A program made the translations under genes and the position numbers. A DNA stretch of 64,000 bases from Fusobacterium nucleatum_L (GTDB lineage: Bacteria > Fusobacteriota > Fusobacteriia > Fusobacteriales > Fusobacteriaceae), in NCBI RefSeq assembly GCF_050231725.1, contig NZ_CP077172.1, positions 310,001-374,000 of the forward strand. The letters are read 5' to 3'. Under the pieces are notes generated by a model. The model saw nothing but the letters and a program-made list of their open reading frames with translations, was not told the DNA's origin and made no database searches. Shown one piece after another: positions 17,378 to 25,555 of the stretch. Positions within the stretch are counted from its first letter, which is position 1; every line of letters starts with the position of its first letter.

Positions 17378-18526
17378 ATGAGCAAAAAAGTTTTTTATTT
17401 ATTCTTTTTTTTACTTTTATCTTCTTTTGGATTCGCAAATCAAAAAACTTTATCTATTGAAAAGAATAGATTAGTTTGGGATTACGCTGGTAGTTTACCT
17501 GCCCAAAAAGAATTTGACAAAAATATTGGAACAGCTGGCTTATTACAAGGTGTTATAGAAAATTATATTATAGTTGGAGGAGGAGCTAATTTTCCAGAAC
17601 CATTAGAAAAAGGTGGAAAAAAAGTCACACATAAAGATTTATATTTACTAAAAGATATAAATGGAAAATTAAAAACTATTGACCAAATACAATTAGATTA
17701 TCCAATCGGCTACGGAGTTTCAGTGAGTGTAGAAGAAGAAAATGCCATCTATTATTTAGGTGGTAGCCCTGATAGTGAACATATGAGAGATGTTCTAAAA
17801 ATTACTCTAAAAAATGAAAAATTAAAAACTGAAATTTATGCAAAACTGCCTTTAGGTTTTGAAAATGGAGTAGCTCAATACAAAGATGGAAAAATCTATT
17901 ATGGTGTTGGAAAAATAGAGAATTCTGAAGGAAAAAATGTAAATAGCAATAAATTCTATGTTTTTGATTTAAAAACTAAAGAAACTAAAGAGCTTGAACC
18001 TTTCCCAGGAGAAGCAAGACAACAAACAGTTGGTCAAATCTTAAATAACAAGTTTTATGTTTTTAGTGGTGGTTCAAATGTTTCTTATATAGACGGTTAT
18101 ACTTATAATTTTAAAACAAATACTTGGAATAAAGTAGCTGATGTCATTGTAGATAATGAAAAAATCTTACTACTTGGTGCCAACTCTATAAAAATAGACA
18201 ATGATAAAATGCTTGTTATAGGTGGATTTAATTATGATTTATGGAATGAAGCCAATGATAAACTTAGTAACTTAAAAGATGATGAATTAAAAAATTATAA
18301 AACTGCTTACTTTGGAGCAGAACCTAGTTGGTATAATTGGAATAAAAAAATTTTAATCTTTGATGCCACAAGAAATTCCTGGAAATCAATAGGAGAAGTT
18401 CCATTTGATGCACCTTGTGGAGCAGCTCTACTAATTATGAACAGTAATATCTACTCTATAAACGGAGAAATAAAACCAGGAGTTAGAACAGAGAGAATGT
18501 ATAAAGCATATATAATATCTAAATAG
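17378..18526 (+). CDS. nanM: Secreted sialic acid mutarotase (Kelch-type)
   Basis: This 382-residue protein has a clear signal peptide (residues 1-20, ending FGFA) and a beta-propeller with repeated GG-containing blades such as YIIVGGGANFPE, IYYLGGSPDS, FYVFSGGSN and KMLVIGGFNYD. It matches the YjhT/NanM cyclically permuted mutarotase family, which speeds conversion of alpha to beta N-acetylneuraminate in the periplasm, the form used by the transporter. It opens the nan operon behind AAGGAG and the promoter/operator pair. The gene assignment is supported by every neighbour. Confidence 0.9.
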   Translation: MSKKVFYLFFFLLLSSFGFANQKTLSIEKNRLVWDYAGSLPAQKEFDKNIGTAGLLQGVIENYIIVGGGANFPEPLEKGGKKVTHKDLYLLKDINGKLKTIDQIQLDYPIGYGVSVSVEEENAIYYLGGSPDSEHMRDVLKITLKNEKLKTEIYAKLPLGFENGVAQYKDGKIYYGVGKIENSEGKNVNSNKFYVFDLKTKETKELEPFPGEARQQTVGQILNNKFYVFSGGSNVSYIDGYTYNFKTNTWNKVADVIVDNEKILLLGANSIKIDNDKMLVIGGFNYDLWNEANDKLSNLKDDELKNYKTAYFGAEPSWYNWNKKILIFDATRNSWKSIGEVPFDAPCGAALLIMNSNIYSINGEIKPGVRTERMYKAYIISK

Positions 18527-18543
18527 ATGAAAAGGAAAATATT

Positions 18544-19545
18544 ATGATAACACAAAAAGAACTTGCAGCTCGTTTAGGAGTTAGTAGAACAACTATAGCA
18601 AGGGCTATAAATAATAGTTCTAATATAAAACCTGAAACTAAGGAAAAAATTTTGAAACTTGTTGAAGAATTAGGTTATGAGAAAAACTATGTTGGTAGTT
18701 TACTTGCAAGCAAAAAAAAGATAATCTATAGCTTTATAGTTGAATCTAAAAATACTTATTATACAGAACAAATAAAACTTGGAATAAAAGGGGCAAAAAA
18801 AGAATACAAACACTATAACTTAGAAATTATAGAGATAGTTACTGATATAAATAAACCTATGGAACAAGTTCTAGAATTAAAAAAATTATTGGACTCAAAT
18901 AAACAAATAGATGGAATAATAATAATTCCATTAGATAAAACAAAAATTTTGGAATTGATTAATCCTTATTTAGAAAAAATTAAATTTATTACATTAAGTG
19001 TTTTTCTAAGTAAAAAGATAGCCTATGTAGGAACTGACTATCAAAAATGTGGTCGTCTTGCAGCTGAATTCTTGGGAAAAGCTCTAAATGCTGATGATAA
19101 GGTTTTAGTAATAGATAATGGAGATGATAATATATCTTCTAAATTTTATCTAAATGGTTTTTTAGCTAGGGCAAATGAAGATAAAATAAACATATTTGGT
19201 CCAATCAGAAAAAATGGTGTAGAAGACTCTTTATTATATTTAGAAACTATTTTTAAGAAAGAAAATATCAACTCAATATTTATCAATAGATATGCTCAAG
19301 ATATTTTATTAGAACTTCCAGATGATATTTTAAAAAAGCAAAAAAATATAGCAACTGGTATAGGAAACAGAATAAGAAAGTTGATAATGGAAAGAAAAAT
19401 ACTAGCAACCATTGCTGATGATGTTTATGGAACAGGTTATAAAGCTTGCCAACTTATGGTTGATATGCTTTATAAAGAAATTGGAAAAAATGTTAAAAAA
19501 ATAATTTTGGAACCACAAATTTTACTTATGGAAAATTTAAAATAA
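18544..19545 (+). CDS. LacI-family transcriptional regulator of sialic acid genes
   Basis: This 333-residue protein has an N-terminal LacI helix-turn-helix (ITQKELAARLGVSRTTIARA, residues 2-21) with the hinge helix region about residues 45-58, then a periplasmic-binding-protein-like effector domain. It lies inside the nan operon between nanM and siaP, 17 bp after nanM. It is therefore probably autoregulated and binds the palindrome upstream of nanM. The ligand is likely sialic acid or a pathway intermediate such as ManNAc-6-P or GlcNAc-6-P, but the sequence does not tell which. It is not the GntR-type NanR of E. coli. Confidence 0.88.
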   Translation: MITQKELAARLGVSRTTIARAINNSSNIKPETKEKILKLVEELGYEKNYVGSLLASKKKIIYSFIVESKNTYYTEQIKLGIKGAKKEYKHYNLEIIEIVTDINKPMEQVLELKKLLDSNKQIDGIIIIPLDKTKILELINPYLEKIKFITLSVFLSKKIAYVGTDYQKCGRLAAEFLGKALNADDKVLVIDNGDDNISSKFYLNGFLARANEDKINIFGPIRKNGVEDSLLYLETIFKKENINSIFINRYAQDILLELPDDILKKQKNIATGIGNRIRKLIMERKILATIADDVYGTGYKACQLMVDMLYKEIGKNVKKIILEPQILLMENLK

Positions 19546-19564
19546 AAAACTTTAGGAGGAAATT

Positions 19565-20548
19565 ATGAAAAAAACTAGTTTATTAAAGGCGGCAATTTTA
19601 TTTGGTGTTATGACAACTTCGGCTTTTGCAGCAAAGTACAATTTAAAAATGGGAATGACAGCTGGAACTTCTCAAAATGAATATAAAGCAGCAGAGGTAT
19701 TTGCAAAAGAGTTAAAAAAGAGATCTAATGGAGAAATTGAATTAAAATTATATCCAAATGCTCAATTAGGAAAAGATGACCTTGCTATGATGCAACAATT
19801 AGAAGGAGGAGCTTTAGACTTTACTTTCTCTGAAACTGGAAGATTCTCAACATTTTTTCCAGAAGCTGAAGTATATACTTTACCTTATATGATTAAAGAC
19901 TTCAATCATATGAAAAAAGCTGTGGATACTAAATTTGGTAAAGATTTATTTAAAAAAGTGCATGATAAAAAAGGAATGACTGTTTTAGCACAAGCATACA
20001 ACGGTACTAGACAAACAACTTCTAATAAGGCAATAAAATCTTTATCTGACATGAAAGGAATGAAATTAAGAGTTCCAGGAGCAGCAGCAAACTTAGCATA
20101 TGCTAAATATACAGGAGCAGCTCCTACACCTATGGCTTTCTCAGAAGTTTACTTAGCATTACAAACAAATGCAGTTGATGGTCAAGAAAATCCTTTATCA
20201 ACAATAAAAGCTCAAAAATTTTATGAAGTACAAAAATATTTGGCTATAACTAACCATATATTAAATGACCAATTATATCTTGTAAGTAATATTACTATGG
20301 AAGAATTACCAGCAAATCTTCAAAAGGTTGTAAAGGAATCAGCTGAAGTTGCGGCAGAATATCATACAAAATTATTTATGGATGAAGAAAAATCACTTAA
20401 AGATTTCTTTAAAGGTAAAGGAGTTACTATAACTGAACCAAAACTAGAAGAATTCAAAAAAGCTATGAAACCATTCTATGATGAATATACAAAGAAAAAC
20501 GGAAAAGTTGGAGAAGATGCAATAAAAGCAATAGATGCAGTTAGATAA
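19565..20548 (+). CDS. siaP: Sialic acid TRAP transporter substrate-binding protein
   Basis: This is the periplasmic DctP-family receptor of the sialic acid TRAP system (327 residues). A signal peptide covers residues 1-22. The mature part has the family carboxylate-binding arginine in MKLRVPGAAANLAYAKYTGA and the second conserved arginine in YNGTRQTTS, plus TPMAFSEVYLALQTNAVDGQ. The gene follows the regulator behind AGGAGG and precedes the fused membrane component, so the complete transporter is encoded together. Confidence 0.95.
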   Translation: MKKTSLLKAAILFGVMTTSAFAAKYNLKMGMTAGTSQNEYKAAEVFAKELKKRSNGEIELKLYPNAQLGKDDLAMMQQLEGGALDFTFSETGRFSTFFPEAEVYTLPYMIKDFNHMKKAVDTKFGKDLFKKVHDKKGMTVLAQAYNGTRQTTSNKAIKSLSDMKGMKLRVPGAAANLAYAKYTGAAPTPMAFSEVYLALQTNAVDGQENPLSTIKAQKFYEVQKYLAITNHILNDQLYLVSNITMEELPANLQKVVKESAEVAAEYHTKLFMDEEKSLKDFFKGKGVTITEPKLEEFKKAMKPFYDEYTKKNGKVGEDAIKAIDAVR

Positions 20549-20571
20549 TCTGTGTTCAAAGGTGATAAAAA

Positions 20572-22425
20572 ATGAAAATATTTAATAAATTAGAAGAATG
20601 GTTAGGAGGAAGCCTATTTATTGCAATGTTTGTTGTACTTGTTATGCAAATATTTGCTAGACAAATTTTTAATAGCCCTCTTATTTGGAGTGAAGAGCTG
20701 GCCAGATTAATATTTGTTTATGTTGGCTTGCTTGGAGTCAGCATGGGAATAAGAAATCAACAGCATATAATGATAGATTTCCTTTATTCTAAATTCCCAA
20801 AGTCAATGCAAAAAATTGTTTTTACAATTATACAAGTTTTGATTTTGGCTTGTCTAATATTCTTCTTGTATTTTGGTTATGATTTATTTCTAAAAAAGGA
20901 AGAAATAGAAATAGTTTCATTGGGAATTTCAATGAAATGGATGTATTTAGCTTTACCACTTATTACATTATTGATGTTAGTTAGATTTTACCAAGCATAT
21001 TCAGAAAGTTATACTGAAGGAAAAGTATGTATTAAACCAATTTTAATTTTAGCTTTAATTGTAATTTTAGTACTTATAGCATTTATAAAACCAGAATTAT
21101 TTAAAGTTCTAAAATTATCTGATTACTTAGATCTTGGTGAAATGACTGTTTATTATGTACTGTTAGCTTGGCTGGTAATGATATTTTTTGGAGTTCCTGT
21201 GGGCTGGTCTTTACTTGTGGCTTGCATTTTATACTTTGCTCTTACTAGATGGAAAGTTGTGTATTTTGCATCTGATAAATTAGTTTATAGCTTAGATAGT
21301 TTCAGCCTTTTAAGTGTTCCATTCTTTATACTTACTGGAATTTTAATGAATGGAGCAGGAATAACAGAAAGAATTTTTAACTTTGCTAAGGCTATGTTAG
21401 GACATTATACAGGTGGAATGGGACATGTTAATGTCGCAGCAAGTTTAATTTTTTCTGGAATGTCTGGTTCAGCTATTGCCGATGCAGGTGGTTTAGGTCA
21501 ACTTGAAATAAAAGCAATGAGAGATGAAGGTTATGATGATGATATTTGTGGAGGACTTACAGCTGCCTCTTGTATCATAGGACCATTAGTTCCACCTAGC
21601 ATAAGTATGATTATATATGGAGTTATTGCAAACCAATCAATAGCTAAATTATTTTTAGCTGGTTTTGTTCCTGGCTTCTTAACTACTATTGCACTTATGA
21701 TAATGAACTACTTTGTATGCAAGAAAAGAGGCTATAAAAAAGCTCCTAAAGCTAGTCCTAAAGAAAGATGGATAGCATTTAAAAAATCTTTTTGGGCATT
21801 ATTAACTCCTATTTTAATAATTGGTGGTATATTTTCTGGAATATTTACTCCTACAGAAGCTGCTGTTATAGCAACATTCTATTCCATAATTTTAGGAGGG
21901 TTTATCTATAAAGAATTAACTGTAAAATCATTCTTTCAGCACTGTATAGAAGCTGTTGCAATAAGTGGAGTAACAGTACTTATGATAATGACAGTAACTT
22001 TCTTTGGGGATATTATTGCAAGAGAACAAGTTGCTATGAGAGTTGCAGAGATATTTATTAAATATGCAACATCACCTATGATGGTTCTTGTTATGATAAA
22101 TTTATTACTTCTATTCTTAGGAATGTTTATAGATGCATTAGCTTTACAATTTTTAGTGTTACCAATGTTAATTCCTATTGCAGAACAAGTTGGAATTGAT
22201 TTAGTATTCTTTGGAGTTATGACAACATTAAATATGATGATTGGTATTTTAACTCCACCAATGGGAATGGCTCTCTTTGTGGTTGCTCAGGTTGGAAAAA
22301 TGAGTGTAAGTACAGTAACAAAAGGTGTTTTACCATTCTTGTTACCAATATTTATAACTCTAATAGTTATAACTATATTCCCTCAAATCATCTTATTTTT
22401 TCCTAATTTGATAATGGGAGGCTAA
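20572..22425 (+). CDS. siaT: Sialic acid TRAP transporter, fused QM membrane protein
   Basis: This 617-residue membrane protein fuses the small DctQ subunit (about residues 1-150, four helices, with WSEELARLIFVYVG) to the large DctM subunit (about residues 185-617). The DctM part has the VPFFILTGILMNGAGI and SGSAIADAGGLG motifs and the GPLVPPSI segment that line the substrate/sodium sites. Secondary sodium-coupled uptake of N-acetylneuraminate through the inner membrane is expected. The Q-M fusion is known from Haemophilus-type SiaT. It lies between siaP and nanK with a gap of 4 bp to nanK. Confidence 0.94.
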   Translation: MKIFNKLEEWLGGSLFIAMFVVLVMQIFARQIFNSPLIWSEELARLIFVYVGLLGVSMGIRNQQHIMIDFLYSKFPKSMQKIVFTIIQVLILACLIFFLYFGYDLFLKKEEIEIVSLGISMKWMYLALPLITLLMLVRFYQAYSESYTEGKVCIKPILILALIVILVLIAFIKPELFKVLKLSDYLDLGEMTVYYVLLAWLVMIFFGVPVGWSLLVACILYFALTRWKVVYFASDKLVYSLDSFSLLSVPFFILTGILMNGAGITERIFNFAKAMLGHYTGGMGHVNVAASLIFSGMSGSAIADAGGLGQLEIKAMRDEGYDDDICGGLTAASCIIGPLVPPSISMIIYGVIANQSIAKLFLAGFVPGFLTTIALMIMNYFVCKKRGYKKAPKASPKERWIAFKKSFWALLTPILIIGGIFSGIFTPTEAAVIATFYSIILGGFIYKELTVKSFFQHCIEAVAISGVTVLMIMTVTFFGDIIAREQVAMRVAEIFIKYATSPMMVLVMINLLLLFLGMFIDALALQFLVLPMLIPIAEQVGIDLVFFGVMTTLNMMIGILTPPMGMALFVVAQVGKMSVSTVTKGVLPFLLPIFITLIVITIFPQIILFFPNLIMGG

Positions 22426-22429
22426 AAAA

Positions 22430-23305
22430 ATGAATATTTTAGCAATAGATATTGGTGGAACAATGATAAAATACGGTTTAGTTTCTTCTGATGGAAAAAT
22501 TTTATCAACTGATAAAATAAAAACAGAAGCTGAAAGAGGTTTAAACAATATTTTAGAAAAAATTGACAGTATCTTAAAAAAATATAAAGAACATAATCCT
22601 GTTGGGATAGCTGTATCTGGCACAGGTCAAATAAATGGTATGGTGGGGAAAGTGATAGGGGGTTCCCCTATCATACCTAATTGGATAGGTTGTAATCTTG
22701 TTGAGATACTAGAAGAGAAATATAAACTCCCAGCCATTTTAGAAAATGATGTTAACTGTATGGCTCTTGGGGAAAAATGGTTAGGAGCTGGAAAAGATTT
22801 AAGTAATTTTATCTGCCTCACAATAGGAACAGGTATAGGTGGAGGAATTATTTTAAATAATGAACTTTTTAGAGGGGAAAATTTTGTAGCTGCTGAATTT
22901 GGACATATTTTTATAAAAAAAGGTAAATTTCAAGACTTTGCTTCTACAACAGCTTTAATTAGATTAACAAAAGAGAAAACTGGAAAAGTACTAAATGGTG
23001 AAGAAATTTTTAATTTAGAAAAACAAGGAATAATTGAATATAAAAACATTATTACAGAATGGATTGAAAATTTAACAGATGGACTTTCAAGTTTAATTTA
23101 CTGTTTTAATCCAAAAGATATAATACTAGGTGGAGGAGTTCTTGAACAAGGAGATTATCTTATAAAGAAAATTGAAGAAAGCTTATCTAAAAAAATAGGT
23201 CCTAGATTTAAAGAAAATCTTAATATAAAACAAGCAAAACTTGGTAATAATGCTGGAATGATAGGAGCAGTTTACTTGCTTTTAGAAAAAATTAATCAGA
23301 AATAA
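22430..23305 (+). CDS. nanK: N-acetylmannosamine kinase (ROK family, lacks zinc motif)
   Basis: This 291-residue ROK kinase phosphorylates ManNAc to ManNAc-6-phosphate. The N-terminal ATP motif DIGGTMIKYG, the catalytic Asp in ENDVNCMALGE and GTGIGGGII are present. The usual ROK zinc loop CxCGxxGCxE is absent: after EFGHIFIKKG the sequence runs straight to KFQDFASTTALIRL without cysteines. The histidine of EFGH that normally orients substrate is kept. Position between siaT and nanA supports ManNAc rather than glucose as substrate. Confidence 0.9.
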   Translation: MNILAIDIGGTMIKYGLVSSDGKILSTDKIKTEAERGLNNILEKIDSILKKYKEHNPVGIAVSGTGQINGMVGKVIGGSPIIPNWIGCNLVEILEEKYKLPAILENDVNCMALGEKWLGAGKDLSNFICLTIGTGIGGGIILNNELFRGENFVAAEFGHIFIKKGKFQDFASTTALIRLTKEKTGKVLNGEEIFNLEKQGIIEYKNIITEWIENLTDGLSSLIYCFNPKDIILGGGVLEQGDYLIKKIEESLSKKIGPRFKENLNIKQAKLGNNAGMIGAVYLLLEKINQK

Positions 23306-23325
23306 AATGGAGGAAATAAGGAATT

Positions 23326-24198
23326 ATGAAAGGAATATATTCAGCATTGATGGTTCCATATAATGAAGATGGAAGTATTAATGAAAAAGGATTAAGAGAA
23401 ATTGTAAGATATAATATTGACAAAATGAAAGTGAATGGACTTTATGTAGGGGGGAGTACTGGAGAAAACTTTATGATTTCTACTGAGGAAAAGAAAAGAA
23501 TTTTTGAAATTGCAATAGATGAAGCAAAAGATTCTGTACATCTTATTGCTCAAGTAGGAAGTATAAATTTGAATGAGGCTGTGGAACTAGGAAAATATGT
23601 AACAAAATTAGGTTACAAATGTTTATCTGCTGTAACACCTTTTTATTATAAATTTGATTTCTCTGAAATAAAAGATTACTATGAAACAATAGTTAGAGAA
23701 ACAGGAAATTATATGGTAATATACTCTATTCCATTTTTAACTGGTGTTAATATGTCTCTTTCTCAATTTGGAGAATTATTTGAAAATGAAAAAATTATAG
23801 GGGTAAAATTTACTGCTGGTGATTTTTATCTTTTAGAAAGAGTTAGAAAAGCATTTCCAGATAAATTAATATTTGCTGGTTTTGATGAAATGTTACTACC
23901 AGCTACTGTTCTTGGTATAGATGGAGCAATAGGAAGTACATATAATGTAAATGGTCTAAGAGCTAAACAAATATTTGAATTGGCAAAAAATTCTAAGATA
24001 TCTGAAGCTTTAGAAATTCAACACACTACTAATGACTTGATAGAAGGAATTTTATCTAATGGTCTATATCAAACAATAAAAGAAATCTTAAAACTTGAAG
24101 GTGTAGATGCTGGTTATTGTAGAAAACCTATGAAAAGAATTAGTCAAGAACAAGTTGAATTTGCAAAAGAACTTCATAAAAAATTTTTTAGAAATTAG
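23326..24198 (+). CDS. nanA: N-acetylneuraminate lyase
   Basis: This 290-residue class I aldolase splits sialic acid into ManNAc and pyruvate. The family motifs are GGSTGEN (residues 42-48), the catalytic Tyr133 in VIYSIPFLTGV and the Schiff-base Lys161 in IIGVKFTAGD. A GGAGG ribosome site precedes the start. It lies between the kinase and the epimerase, so reactions two to four of the pathway are encoded by adjacent genes. Confidence 0.95.
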   Translation: MKGIYSALMVPYNEDGSINEKGLREIVRYNIDKMKVNGLYVGGSTGENFMISTEEKKRIFEIAIDEAKDSVHLIAQVGSINLNEAVELGKYVTKLGYKCLSAVTPFYYKFDFSEIKDYYETIVRETGNYMVIYSIPFLTGVNMSLSQFGELFENEKIIGVKFTAGDFYLLERVRKAFPDKLIFAGFDEMLLPATVLGIDGAIGSTYNVNGLRAKQIFELAKNSKISEALEIQHTTNDLIEGILSNGLYQTIKEILKLEGVDAGYCRKPMKRISQEQVEFAKELHKKFFRN

Positions 24199-24212
24199 TT
24201 AGAGGGGCAGAA

Positions 24213-24887
24213 ATGAATAAAATTTTAGAAAGTATAAAAGGAAAGTTAATAGTTTCTTGTCAAGCTTTAGAAGATGAACCACTTCACAGTTCTTTTATAA
24301 TGGGAAGAATGGCTTATGCTGCTTATTCTGGTGGGGCTGCTGGTATTCGTGCAAATACTGTTGAAGATATTAAAGAAATCAAAAAAAATGTATCCCTACC
24401 AATAATTGGAATTATAAAAAAGGTTTATGGTGACTGCAATGTCTATATCACACCAACAATAAAAGAAGTTGAAGATTTAGTAAATGAAGGTATACAAATA
24501 ATAGCTATTGATGCAACCAAAAGAGAAAGACCTGATAAAAAAGATTTAAAAGATTTTATAACTGAAATTAAAGAAAAATATCCTAATCAACTTTTTATGG
24601 CAGATATATCATCAGTTGATGAAGCATTATATGCTGAAGAAATTGGTTTTGATATAGTAGGGACAACTCTTGTCGGTTACACTGAATATACAAAAAATTA
24701 TAAAGCTTTGGAAGAACTTGAAAAGGTTCTTAAAGCTGTAAAAATTCCAGTGATTGCTGAAGGAAATATTGATACTCCTTTAAAAGCTAAAAAAGCTCTT
24801 GAACTTGGAGCTTTTGCAGTTGTAGTTGGAGGGGCAATAACTAGACCTCAACAAATAACAAAAAAATTTGTTGATGAAATGAAGTAA
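24213..24887 (+). CDS. nanE: N-acetylmannosamine-6-phosphate 2-epimerase
   Basis: This 224-residue TIM-barrel enzyme converts ManNAc-6-P into GlcNAc-6-P. Family motifs include LIVSCQALEDEPLHSS at the start, GIRANTVEDI, GIIKK, IAIDATKRERPD and the C-terminal VIAEGNIDTP and VVVGGAITRPQQI phosphate site. It is the last gene of the nan operon. nagA and nagB, needed to finish the route to fructose-6-P, are not in this window. A terminator lies 27 bp downstream. Confidence 0.95.
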   Translation: MNKILESIKGKLIVSCQALEDEPLHSSFIMGRMAYAAYSGGAAGIRANTVEDIKEIKKNVSLPIIGIIKKVYGDCNVYITPTIKEVEDLVNEGIQIIAIDATKRERPDKKDLKDFITEIKEKYPNQLFMADISSVDEALYAEEIGFDIVGTTLVGYTEYTKNYKALEELEKVLKAVKIPVIAEGNIDTPLKAKKALELGAFAVVVGGAITRPQQITKKFVDEMK

Positions 24888-24913
24888 ATTTTTTAGTTAA
24901 TAAACACTCTATT

Positions 24914-24945
24914 TAGGAAAGTCCTATACTGACAGGGCTTTCCTA
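24914..24945 (+). terminator. Intrinsic terminator of the nan operon
   Basis: An 11-12 bp stem (TAGGAAAGTCCT with AGGGCTTTCCTA, one G-U pair) is followed by ATTTTATAAT. It lies between nanE and the convergent ybeY operon. Confidence 0.85.
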
Positions 24946-24980
24946 ATTTTATAATAAAAATTAAATAATTTATAAATACC

Positions 24981-25057
24981 AAAAAAGAACTTTTAAGGAT
25001 TTGACTTCCAAAAAAGTTCTTTTAATTATGTTAAATATAAGTCTAAACTTATTTATC
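24981..25057 (-). repeat. Copy 2 of the 77-bp covarying hairpin element
   Basis: On the minus strand it begins GATAAATAAGTTTAGACTTA, the first bases of which include the ybeY stop codon, and ends in a 12-bp hairpin (AAAAGAACTTTT with AAAAGTTCTTTT on the plus strand at 24983-24994 and 25012-25023) followed by T-rich sequence. It aligns with 14189-14266 end to end with paired stem changes. It can terminate the ybeY operon. Confidence 0.6.
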
Positions 25058-25537
25058 TCTAGTGTAACCAAATGATGAAAGTATCGCTTCTTCTCTTTCT
25101 CTCATAACTTTTTTATCTTCTTCTTCAATATGGTCATAGCCTAAAATATGTAAAATTCCATGTGTCAAAACATAATAAAACTCTCTTTCAAATGAATGAT
25201 TATATTCACTTGCTTGTTCCTCAACTCTTTCTAAAGAAATAATAATATCTCCTAAAGTATCATAAGGCCCTATATTAAAATCTTCTGTTTCATGGTATGC
25301 AAAAGAAATCACATCAGTTGGAGCATCTTTATCTCTATATTCACGATTAATAACTTGTATATTTTCATTATCTGTTAGTAAAAGTGAAAGGTAAAGAGGT
25401 CTATCAGACTCCACTTCTTCTAATTCTAAAACTTTTTTTATATAATTTTCAAGATGATCATTTTCATAAAGCGTATCTATAAAAGAATTATATTTTTCTT
25501 CTTGTAAATCTGAACTAAAATCAACAATTAACTCCAT
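25049..25537 (-). CDS. ybeY: Endoribonuclease YbeY (rRNA maturation factor)
   Basis: YbeY is a single-strand RNase involved in 16S rRNA 3'-end maturation and ribosome quality control. The zinc motif HGILHILGYDH is near the C-terminus and the upstream DVISFAY and LGDIIIS motifs match the family. The length of 162 residues is normal. It follows the pgpH-like gene by 18 bp, a pairing seen in many Gram-positive and fusobacterial genomes. The stop codon lies within the repeated hairpin element described at 24981-25057. Confidence 0.94.
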   Translation of the reverse strand: MELIVDFSSDLQEEKYNSFIDTLYENDHLENYIKKVLELEEVESDRPLYLSLLLTDNENIQVINREYRDKDAPTDVISFAYHETEDFNIGPYDTLGDIIISLERVEEQASEYNHSFEREFYYVLTHGILHILGYDHIEEEDKKVMREREEAILSSFGYTRDK

Positions 25538-25555
25538 ATTCTCTTCTTCCTTTAC

